In this document: positions 1-5,641 of the stretch, piece by piece | Position numbering within the stretch: position 1 is the first letter of the stretch | Layout of the letters: every line of letters begins with the position of its first letter | Origin: Cryomorphaceae bacterium | GTDB taxonomy: Bacteria; Bacteroidota; Bacteroidia; Flavobacteriales; BACL11 | Assembly: GCA_949511925.1 (NCBI GenBank) | Contig: CATEYX010000147.1 | Location: 1-6,149, forward strand | Length of the DNA stretch: 6,149 nt | Direction: 5' to 3' | Position numbers and translations under genes: made by a program | Notes under the pieces: model-generated | Told to the model about the DNA's origin: nothing | The model's database searches: none | The model's input: the letters and a program-made list of their open reading frames with translations, nothing else

Positions 1-9
1 ATATTTAAG

Positions 10-402
10 ATGAAAAAGTTAATGTATTTATTAGTTGCAGGATCACTTTCTGTATTTGCAGCTTGTGGTGGTGCGTCAACTACTGAAGGAGCAGCTACTG
101 ATGTTGCTGTTGAAGAAGTGGCTGAAGCTGTTGGATGCCAAGTTGAAGGTGGTACTTGTTTAGCAGATCATTCTTGTTGTGCGCCTAAAGCTGCTGCTTG
201 TTGTTGTGGTGACGCTACTTGTGATGGTTCTTGTCATGGTGATGCTGCTGCTGCTGAAGCTCATGGTGATCATGCTCACGATCATGAAAAAGAAGCTGCT
301 GCTTGTTGTTGTGGTGATGCTACTTGTGATGGTTCTTGTCATGGTGATGCTGCTGCTGCTGAAGAAGCTCATGGAGATCATGAAGGACACGATCACGAAT
401 AA
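10..402 (+). CDS. Cys/His-rich putative metal-binding lipoprotein with a duplicated 35-residue unit
   Basis: This 130-residue protein matches no named family that I recognise. The N-terminus (two Lys, then a hydrophobic stretch, residues 4-18) ends in FAAC followed by GG. That is an acceptable lipobox, so C19 should be the lipidated first residue of the mature protein. Residues 22-42 are an Ala/Glu/Thr-rich linker, and residues 43-60 carry C43, C50, H54, C56 and C57. Residues 61-95 and 96-130 are two copies of one unit. Each copy has the core CCC-x4-C-x3-C-H, a run of four Ala, and a tail rich in His and acidic residues (HGDHAHDHE or HGDHEGHDHE). In total there are 15 Cys (14 excluding the lipidated one) and 11 His. 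This composition suggests binding of soft or transition metals (Zn, Cu, Ni) in the periplasm or at a membrane face; that function is inferred. The residues after C19 do not show the acidic surface-export signal known from some Bacteroidota lipoproteins. ATG at 10 is preferred to ATG at 22 because it includes the basic n-region. Any promoter lies outside the window. Confidence 0.85.
   Translation: MKKLMYLLVAGSLSVFAACGGASTTEGAATDVAVEEVAEAVGCQVEGGTCLADHSCCAPKAAACCCGDATCDGSCHGDAAAAEAHGDHAHDHEKEAAACCCGDATCDGSCHGDAAAAEEAHGDHEGHDHE
190..399 (+). repeat. In-frame tandem duplication, two 105-bp copies (190-294 and 295-399)
   Basis: The two copies abut exactly and each encodes 35 residues; together they form the C-terminal half of the lipoprotein. 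The first 69 bp of each copy differ at one base only, a synonymous GAC/GAT change (position 213 versus 318). The last 36 bp have diverged, with substitutions and apparent codon-sized shifts: one extra GAA codon in copy 2, and Ala-His versus Glu-Gly-His in the tail. Each copy also contains GCT runs (three and four codons, for example 244-255 and 349-360). Such runs favour replication slippage and could let the copy number vary. Confidence 0.95.
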
Positions 403-424
403 GAATTCTTATTCTGAGAAATTA

Positions 425-454
425 AAAAAAGGCATCCATTTGGGTGCCTTTTTT
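425..454. terminator. Bidirectional intrinsic terminator between convergent genes
   Basis: A 13-bp stem (425-437 with 442-454, one G-T pair) closes on a 4-nt loop. The GC part, GGCATCC/GGGTGCC, is flanked by an A run on the left and a T run on the right, so it works as a hairpin plus U-tract on either strand. It begins 22 nt after the lipoprotein stop codon and ends 5 nt from the dihydroorotase stop codon. It therefore probably ends both transcripts. Confidence 0.9.
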
Positions 455-459
455 AGTTT

Positions 460-1791
460 TTATCTATCAAAAGTAAGTCGCATACCTCTTTGTGTTTCGT
501 CAAAATTTCCATATTCATAAGCAATATGTCCGTTCACAAAAGTGTGTGTAATTTGTGCATTAAAGGTTTCTCCTTCAAATGGAGACCAACCGCATTTATA
601 AAGAATATTATCTTTATTTACTTCCCAAGGGTTATCCAAATTAACCATTACTAGGTCAGCAAAATAGCCTTCACGAATAAAGCCTCTGTTTTCTACTTTA
701 AAACAAACCGCAGGATTATGGCACATCTTTTCTACTACTTTTTCTATACTTATTTTTTTTTGTTTAACAAAAGCCAGCATAGCGGGTAAAGCATGTTGTA
801 CAAGCGGTCCTCCTGATGGAGCATTGAAATAAGTATTTGATTTTTCCTCCAAAGTATGAGGAGCATGATCAGTTGCAATTACATCTAACTTATCATCTAG
901 TAAAGCTTGAAATAAAGCATCTTTGTCACTTGTTTTCTTAACTGCAGGATTCCATTTTATAAGAGTTCCTTTTTCAGCATACTTACTTTCATCAAACCAA
1001 AGATGATGGATGCAAACCTCAGCAGTTATTAGTTTCTGGGCTAAAGGCAAAGTATTGTCAAAAAGTGAAATTTCCTTTTCAGTTGAAAGGTGAAAAACAT
1101 GAAGCCTTGTATTGTATTTTTTTGCCAATTCTACCGCCATTGATGAGGATTTGTAACAAGCCTCAGCACTTCTTATGTTTGGGTGTTCACTAATGGGAAC
1201 TTCTTCTCCAAATTCCTTTTTTGCTTGTATTGTATTTTCTTGTATAGTCTGCTCATCCTCACAATGTACAGCAATTAACATTGGTGACTTGGCAAAGATT
1301 TCTTCCAAAACAGTTCTGTTATCCACCAACATACTTCCTGTTGAAGAGCCCATAAATATTTTTATTGCTCCTACTTTTTTAGGGTCAGTTTTAAGTACTT
1401 CCTCTAAGTTGTCATTACTTGCTCCCATAAAAAAGCTGTAGTTGGCCATTGAAGTTTGGGATGCGATTACATATTTATCTTCTAACAATTCTTGCGTTAG
1501 TGCTTGAGGATTGGTATTTGGCATTTCCATAAAGCTAGTAATACCTCCAGCAACAGCAGCTTTGCTTTCGGTATAAATATTAGCCTTGTGCGTTAAGCCT
1601 GGTTCACGGAAATGAACTTGATCGTCTATGACACCAGGTAAAAGGTGCAAGCCTTTAGCATCTATAATATAATCAGCCTTAATTGTTATTTCACTAGAAA
1701 TTTCTTTGATTAATTGATTTTCAATCAATACATCTGCTTGATAAACTTGTCCTTCATTTACCAGTTTTGCATTTTTAATAAGTGTGAGCAT
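460..1791 (-). CDS. pyrC: Dihydroorotase
   Basis: Dihydroorotase interconverts N-carbamoyl-L-aspartate and L-dihydroorotate, the third step of de novo UMP synthesis, in the cytoplasm. The 443-residue protein is a full-length amidohydrolase-fold member of the long bacterial type. Visible motifs in order: LLPGVIDDQVHFREPG (50-65), the substrate-binding Arg and PG; MPNTNP (90-95); IKIFMGSSTG (143-152), where K144 is the likely carboxylated bridging Lys; VHCED (175-179) with ligand H176; HVFHLST (231-237) with H231 and H234; ATDHAPH (306-312) with catalytic D308; and the C-terminal GFIREGYFADLV and KCGWSPFEG segments that return to the small beta domain. The oddity is residue 58: the usual HxH metal motif reads Q58-V59-H60, from CAA at 1618-1620. 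All other expected ligands are present, so I still call it an active enzyme rather than a non-catalytic homologue. Its ATG is 3 nt after the upstream mannosyltransferase stop, so the two are cotranscribed. Confidence 0.93.
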   Translation of the reverse strand: MLTLIKNAKLVNEGQVYQADVLIENQLIKEISSEITIKADYIIDAKGLHLLPGVIDDQVHFREPGLTHKANIYTESKAAVAGGITSFMEMPNTNPQALTQELLEDKYVIASQTSMANYSFFMGASNDNLEEVLKTDPKKVGAIKIFMGSSTGSMLVDNRTVLEEIFAKSPMLIAVHCEDEQTIQENTIQAKKEFGEEVPISEHPNIRSAEACYKSSSMAVELAKKYNTRLHVFHLSTEKEISLFDNTLPLAQKLITAEVCIHHLWFDESKYAEKGTLIKWNPAVKKTSDKDALFQALLDDKLDVIATDHAPHTLEEKSNTYFNAPSGGPLVQHALPAMLAFVKQKKISIEKVVEKMCHNPAVCFKVENRGFIREGYFADLVMVNLDNPWEVNKDNILYKCGWSPFEGETFNAQITHTFVNGHIAYEYGNFDETQRGMRLTFDR

Positions 1792-1794
1792 TAT

Positions 1795-2526
1795 TTATCT
1801 TTTCCAGTTTCTAAAGAAACTTTTTATTTTCATTTGAATTACTCCAATTACAGCCTCAAAGAATATACCTTCACTCATCTTTGAATTTCCTTCTGTTCGA
1901 TCTGTAAAAATAACAGGTATTTCCACAACATTGAATCCGTATTTCCAAGCTTTGAATTTCATTTCAATTTGGAAAGCATAGCCAATAAACTGAATTTTGT
2001 CAAAATTTATAGTTTCTAAAACCAATCTTTTGTAGCATTTAAATCCAGCAGTAGAATCATGAATAGGCATTCCAGTAATCAATTTCACATATTTTGATGC
2101 GAAAAAGGACATGAGTAAACGAGACATTGGCCAGTTTACAATATTAACTCCTTTTACATATCGGGAGCCAATAGCTAATTCTCCTCCATCATGTAAGTTC
2201 GCGTTATAGAGTCTAATTAAATCATCAGGATTGTGTGAAAAATCAGCATCCATTTCAAAAATAAATTGATAGTCTCTTTGAAGTGCCCATTTGAAACCGT
2301 GAATGTAAGCAGTTCCTAGTCCTAATTTTCCTGCGCGTTCTTCAATATGTAATTGATTTGGAAATTGAGATTGTAATTTTTTTACAATAGCGGCTGTTCC
2401 GTCAGGAGATCCATCATCAACAATAAGGATGTGAAATAATTTTTCTAAAGAAAATACTTTGCTAATTATCTTTTCAATATTCTCCTTCTCGTTAAAGGTT
2501 GGAATTATGATTAAACTATCTGCCAT
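1795..2526 (-). CDS. Polyprenol-phosphate mannosyltransferase, DPM1-like GT2 glycosyltransferase
   Basis: This 243-residue protein belongs to glycosyltransferase family 2 and most resembles the soluble DPM1 type. These enzymes transfer mannose (or another hexose) from a nucleotide sugar to a polyprenyl phosphate at the inner membrane, making a lipid-linked donor for glycosylation on the far side. Motifs seen: LIIIPTFNEKENIEKII (5-21), the start of the Rossmann-like nucleotide-binding fold; VDDGSPDGT (36-44), nucleotide binding; FEMDADFSHNP (90-100) with the metal-binding D93-A-D95; AIGSRYVKG (118-126); STAGFKCYKR (158-167); and FTDRTEGNSKMS (207-218), typical of the family. It ends with basic residues and has no added C-terminal membrane segments, and the length is normal for this subgroup. 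The sugar specificity cannot be read from sequence; mannose is assigned by family. It sits 3 nt upstream of pyrC and 47 nt downstream of acs. The ATG at 2526 fits the standard N-terminus. Confidence 0.9.
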   Translation of the reverse strand: MADSLIIIPTFNEKENIEKIISKVFSLEKLFHILIVDDGSPDGTAAIVKKLQSQFPNQLHIEERAGKLGLGTAYIHGFKWALQRDYQFIFEMDADFSHNPDDLIRLYNANLHDGGELAIGSRYVKGVNIVNWPMSRLLMSFFASKYVKLITGMPIHDSTAGFKCYKRLVLETINFDKIQFIGYAFQIEMKFKAWKYGFNVVEIPVIFTDRTEGNSKMSEGIFFEAVIGVIQMKIKSFFRNWKR

Positions 2527-2544
2527 TTTTGGAATTTAAAAGTG

Positions 2545-2565
2545 TAAAAATACAAAACAAATTTA
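2545..2565 (-). promoter_or_regulatory. Candidate internal promoter -7 boxes upstream of the mannosyltransferase
   Basis: On the minus strand this short gap contains TAAATTTG (2565-2558), a perfect match to the Bacteroidota -7 consensus TAnnTTTG, and TATTTTTA (2552-2545), which has one mismatch. The second lies 18 nt before the start codon, close to the spacing seen at the other two genes in the window. No TTG -33 element stands at the right distance from either box, and the gap is very AT-rich, so chance matches are likely. If real, it would drive the mannosyltransferase-pyrC pair independently of acs. Confidence 0.35.
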
Positions 2566-2573
2566 GAAATAAT

Positions 2574-4469
2574 TTATTGTGCTGATATTTTGATTTCATT
2601 AACTACTGATGGGTCTAAAAGAGTGCTAATATCTCCTAAATCATCACTTTCCCCTGCTGCAATTTTTCTCAATATTCGTCTCATTATTTTTCCTGAACGT
2701 GTTTTTGGTAGCCCACTAACAAACTGTATTTTATCTGCTTTAGCAATAGCTCCAACATTCTTTTGTACTAATGCATTTATTTCTTTTCGCAAGGCTTGCT
2801 CATTATTTGGTTTACTGTGGCAAATAACAAAAGCGTAAACTCCATTCCCTTTTATTGGATGTGCATAGCCAACAATAGCTGTTTCGCACACATTATAGTG
2901 TTCATCCATTGCACTTTCAATTTCAGCTGTCCCTAGGTTGTGTCCTGATACAATAATAACATCATCTACTCTTCCTGTTATTCGATACATCCCATTTTCG
3001 TCACGCAAGGCACCATCTCCTGTAAAGTAGTTATTTTCAAAATTGGAAAAATAAGTAGCCTTAAACCTTTTATGATTACCATAAATGGTGCGTGCCATTG
3101 AAGGCCAAGGAAATTTTATGCAGAGTCTTCCCTCTACATTATTTCCTTCAATTTCTTTTCCTTTCTCATCTACTAAACAAGGTTGTATCCCTGCAAGGGG
3201 CAGCGTTGCGAAACTTGGTTTTGAAGGGGTAACCCCTGCTAAATTAGAAATCATTATTCCTCCAGTTTCTGTTTGCCACCAAGTATCCACTATTGGGCAA
3301 TTCCCTTTCCCTATTTCTTTGTCGTACCAATGCCAAGCATCTTCATTAATAGGCTCTCCAACGGTACCTAAAACTTTGAGTGAGGATAAATCATAAGGAT
3401 TTACAAACTCCATTCCTTTTGCTTCTAAAGCTCGAATAGCAGTTGGAGCTGTATAAAAGATACTTACTTTATTTTCTTCAATAATTTGCCAGAACCGGCC
3501 AGCATCTGGGTAAGTAGGCACTCCTTCAAACATTATTGTTGTAGCTCCTGCTAAAAGCGGACCATACACAATATACGAATGTCCTGTTATCCAGCCAATA
3601 TCGGCAGTACACCAATAAATATCTCCTTCGCTATATTGAAAAACATTCCGAAAACTATATTCAGTATAAACCATATAACCAGCAGTTGTATGCTGAATTC
3701 CTTTTGGTTTTCCGGTAGAACCAGAAGTATATAAAATGAAAAGAGGATCTTCTGAATCCATAATTTCAGCAGAGAAATTTGAGTTTGCTTTTTGCATTTC
3801 TTTATGCCACCAAACATCTCTTTCGCTTTTCATTGTAATTTTGCTTTTTGTGCGCTCTAAAACAATACATTTTTTTATTGATGGAGTAGAATCCATTGCC
3901 TCATCTGAAATGTCTTTTAGGGGAGTAATTTTTTCTCCTCTGAATCCGCCATCAGCAGTAATTAGGATTGTGCAATCGGCATCATTAATTCTATCAGATA
4001 ATGATTTTGCTGAAAAACCAGCAAAAACAACTGAGTGTATAGCCCCAATCCTGGCACAGGCTAAAACCGCAATTGCCAATTCAGGAACCATAGGCATGTA
4101 TAAACATATTCTATCTCCTTTTTTTGCACCATTACCTTTTAGCACATTCGAAAATCTACAGACTTCAACATGCAATTCTTTGTAAGAAAAACATCTGCTT
4201 TGCTCATTAGGATTATTGGCAATCCATTTTATAGCCGTTTGGTCACCTTTATTCTTTAGATGCCTATCCAAACAATTTTCTGTAATATTTAACTTTCCAG
4301 CTTCAAACCAGCTTAGCTCTGGTTTAGTAAAATCCCAAGAAAGTACCTTGTCCCATTTTTTATGCCAAGAAAATTGTTCTGCTTTTTTCTCCCAAAATGC
4401 TTCTGGATTTTCAATACTTTTTGCATATTCAATTTTGTATTGTTCTAAGGAATTTATGTTTTTACTCAT
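2574..4469 (-). CDS. acs: Acetyl-CoA synthetase (AMP-forming acetate--CoA ligase)
   Basis: This enzyme activates acetate to acetyl-CoA through an acetyl-adenylate in the cytoplasm, feeding the TCA and glyoxylate cycles and lipid synthesis. With the start used here it has 631 residues, normal for bacterial Acs. Domains and motifs: N-terminal cap (about 8-65, with NPEAFWEKKA); P-loop-like YTSGSTGKPKG (247-257); DIYWCTADIGWITGHSY (283-299); GTVGEPIN (368-375); DTWWQTETGG (395-404), whose second Trp (W398) corresponds to the residue that restricts the acyl pocket to acetate; TGDG with D485; and the hinge and C-terminal domain ITGRVDDVIIVSGHNLGTAE (497-516). LPKTRSGKIMRRILR near the end holds catalytic K594, the Lys that is reversibly acetylated in known Acs enzymes. 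The frame is open to an ATG at 4553, but the 28 extra residues do not resemble Acs. A perfect -7 box at 4490-4497 also lies inside that extension, so ATG 4469 is chosen. No terminator separates it from the next gene downstream. Confidence 0.96.
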   Translation of the reverse strand: MSKNINSLEQYKIEYAKSIENPEAFWEKKAEQFSWHKKWDKVLSWDFTKPELSWFEAGKLNITENCLDRHLKNKGDQTAIKWIANNPNEQSRCFSYKELHVEVCRFSNVLKGNGAKKGDRICLYMPMVPELAIAVLACARIGAIHSVVFAGFSAKSLSDRINDADCTILITADGGFRGEKITPLKDISDEAMDSTPSIKKCIVLERTKSKITMKSERDVWWHKEMQKANSNFSAEIMDSEDPLFILYTSGSTGKPKGIQHTTAGYMVYTEYSFRNVFQYSEGDIYWCTADIGWITGHSYIVYGPLLAGATTIMFEGVPTYPDAGRFWQIIEENKVSIFYTAPTAIRALEAKGMEFVNPYDLSSLKVLGTVGEPINEDAWHWYDKEIGKGNCPIVDTWWQTETGGIMISNLAGVTPSKPSFATLPLAGIQPCLVDEKGKEIEGNNVEGRLCIKFPWPSMARTIYGNHKRFKATYFSNFENNYFTGDGALRDENGMYRITGRVDDVIIVSGHNLGTAEIESAMDEHYNVCETAIVGYAHPIKGNGVYAFVICHSKPNNEQALRKEINALVQKNVGAIAKADKIQFVSGLPKTRSGKIMRRILRKIAAGESDDLGDISTLLDPSVVNEIKISAQ

Positions 4470-4489
4470 TGTTGGTTTTTCTAATGCCT

Positions 4490-4497
4490 CAAAGATA
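4490..4497 (-). promoter_or_regulatory. acs promoter -7 box TATCTTTG
   Basis: On the minus strand this reads TATCTTTG, an exact match to the Bacteroidota -7 consensus TAnnTTTG. It ends 20 nt before the chosen acs ATG, giving a short leader of roughly 15 nt. A TTG lies 24 nt upstream on the same strand, slightly beyond the usual -33 spacing, so the -33 element is weak or absent. The position rules against initiation at the more distal ATG at 4553. Confidence 0.6.
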
Positions 4498-4542
4498 GTA
4501 AAACAATTTATATTTAAAAACCAATTTTTTGAATTGAATGTG

Positions 4543-4550
4543 TAAATTAG
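4543..4550 (+). promoter_or_regulatory. Candidate -7 box TAAATTAG for the secreted lamin-tail protein gene
   Basis: TAAATTAG differs from TAnnTTTG at one position and is followed by CACC. It ends 22 nt before the ATG at 4573, nearly the same spacing as the acs -7 box to its ATG. No TTG lies 17-23 nt upstream; the nearest (4529-4531) is only 11 nt away. It shares the 103-nt divergent intergenic region with the acs promoter, with the two -7 boxes about 45 nt apart. Confidence 0.45.
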
Positions 4551-4572
4551 CACCTTAATAAAACTAAAAACT

Positions 4573-5580
4573 ATGAAACAATTTTTACTATCCGTAAGTG
4601 TGCTTTTTGCAATGAGCGTTAATGCTCAAGACTGTTCTGAATTATTTATTTCAGAGTATATTGAAGGACCAGGGAATAATAATGCTATTGAGATTTATAA
4701 CCCCACAAATGCAACAATTGATTTGTCAACTTATACAATTAATAGATACGGAAATGGAGCAACTTCAGGACCAGACTCTTGGCCGTTAAGTGGTACAATT
4801 GCTGCAGGAGAAGCTATTGCTGTTGGAAATGGGCAAGCAGATTCTATTTGGGTATCAACTTATTGGTCTTTACCTGTTGACCAAGCATTTTATACTGCAT
4901 CTGGGATACACGGTAGCGGACTTTATCCAACGCCATTTTATTTTAATGGTGATGATGCTATGACTTTAGAGAAAGGAGGAAGTATTATTGATATTTTTGG
5001 TAAAGTAGGAGAAGACCCAGGTGCTGCTTGGACGGATGATGCATCAGCTGGATATACAGATGCTAATGGAGGGACATGGTGGACAAAAAGACAAACTTTA
5101 GTAAGAAAGGCATCTGTAAAAAAAGGAGTATCAGTAAACCCTATATTATTTAATCCTACATTGGAATATGATTCTTTGCCTGATGGAACATATAGTGGAA
5201 TGGGATCGCATTCTTGTGATTGTAGTACAGCGTCAGATTCGTGGGATTGTGATCCAGTAACGGGTTGTTTTGATCCAGGAAATGGAGCAGGACAATATAC
5301 TTCTTTGTCTGATTGTAGTACAGCTTGTAATGCTACAGCAATAAATGAAACAGATGTTTCTTATGTAATGTATCCTAATCCAGTAGTTAAGGGAGGTGTT
5401 GTGTCAATAAATTCAAACTCAAAAATTCAAACTATTAGAGTAACAAATATTTTAGGAGGAAAGGTTATGAGTTTAAATACCCAGTCTATTTCAACTTCTG
5501 ATTTATCAAAAGGAACTTACATTATATCCATTGAATTTACGGATGGAAGATTGAAGGAAAATAAATTAGTTATTAATTAA
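4573..5580 (+). CDS. Secreted lamin-tail-domain protein with Cys-rich module and type IX secretion sorting domain
   Basis: The 335-residue protein is predicted to be exported by Sec and then across the outer membrane by the type IX system. Residues 1-19 are a signal peptide ending SVNAQ, cleaved before D20. Residues about 22-180 look like a lamin-tail (LTD) domain: LFISEYIEGPGNNNAIEIYN, the NPTNATIDLSTYTI strand, IAAGEAIAVGN, then FNGDDAMTLEKGG and IIDIFGKVGEDPG, ending in RQTLVRKASV. GMGSHSCDC (209-217) resembles the usual end of such domains in Bacteroidota. Residues 215-252 form a Cys-rich module with C-DPGNGAGQYTSLSDC-C spacing, a pattern I recognise from secreted proteins of this phylum but cannot assign a function. 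Residues about 262-335 are a type A sorting domain: MYPNPV, then a strand around IRVTNILGGKV, then LSKGTYIISI and a KLVIN end. No catalytic residues are evident. LTD domains usually serve in adhesion or binding, so a surface or extracellular binding role is an inference. It has its own terminator and a TonB receptor immediately downstream. Confidence 0.9.
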   Translation: MKQFLLSVSVLFAMSVNAQDCSELFISEYIEGPGNNNAIEIYNPTNATIDLSTYTINRYGNGATSGPDSWPLSGTIAAGEAIAVGNGQADSIWVSTYWSLPVDQAFYTASGIHGSGLYPTPFYFNGDDAMTLEKGGSIIDIFGKVGEDPGAAWTDDASAGYTDANGGTWWTKRQTLVRKASVKKGVSVNPILFNPTLEYDSLPDGTYSGMGSHSCDCSTASDSWDCDPVTGCFDPGNGAGQYTSLSDCSTACNATAINETDVSYVMYPNPVVKGGVVSINSNSKIQTIRVTNILGGKVMSLNTQSISTSDLSKGTYIISIEFTDGRLKENKLVIN

Positions 5581-5598
5581 TTTATAAAATAAAACATT

Positions 5599-5628
5599 AA
5601 AATGCTGATGGAAACATCAGCATTTTTT
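5599..5628 (+). terminator. Intrinsic terminator hairpin with GAAA loop, next to the TonB receptor start
   Basis: A perfect 12-bp stem (5599-5610 with 5615-5626; core TGCTGATG/CATCAGCA) closes on a GAAA tetraloop and runs into six T residues (5623-5628). It starts 18 nt after the stop codon of the lamin-tail protein gene. It ends only 13 nt before the next ATG, so it may act as an attenuator in the leader of the downstream gene rather than a plain gene end. Confidence 0.85.
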
Positions 5629-5641
5629 AATTACAATCAGT

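Noticed and set aside
160..396. Open frame on the minus strand opposite the lipoprotein, rich in Ser, Thr and Met
   Set aside because: It is the antisense of the GCT/TGT/GAT-rich repeats, and its low-complexity product mirrors the duplication. The + strand frame has a signal peptide and lipobox.
190..399. Possible CRISPR-like or satellite repeat
   Set aside because: There are only two directly adjacent in-frame copies with no spacers, inside a coding region.
179..520. Second + strand open frame overlapping the lipoprotein and running into pyrC
   Set aside because: It is a +1 shadow of the repeat (Leu/Val/Met-rich), passes through the terminator hairpin and has no recognisable domain.
460..1791. 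Reading the dihydroorotase as an inactive PyrC-like paralogue because of Q58
   Set aside because: The carboxylated-Lys position, the remaining His ligands and the catalytic Asp are all present, unlike known non-catalytic homologues, which lose several of these.
3736..4185. Long open frame on the + strand inside acs (others at 2590-2838, 3085-3396 and 4216-4545)
   Set aside because: These are antisense to a clearly conserved enzyme, show no domain features and have no promoter or leader of their own.
4470..4553. N-terminal extension of acs from ATG 4553
   Set aside because: The 28 residues are not Acs-like, and a perfect TATCTTTG -7 box for acs lies inside them. Starting at 4469 gives the normal family length.
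5562..5569. TAAATTAG near the end of the lamin-tail gene as a promoter for the TonB receptor
   Set aside because: It lies within coding sequence, has no TTG at the right distance, is about 70 nt from the receptor ATG and would still have to pass the hairpin. AT-rich chance is sufficient to explain it.
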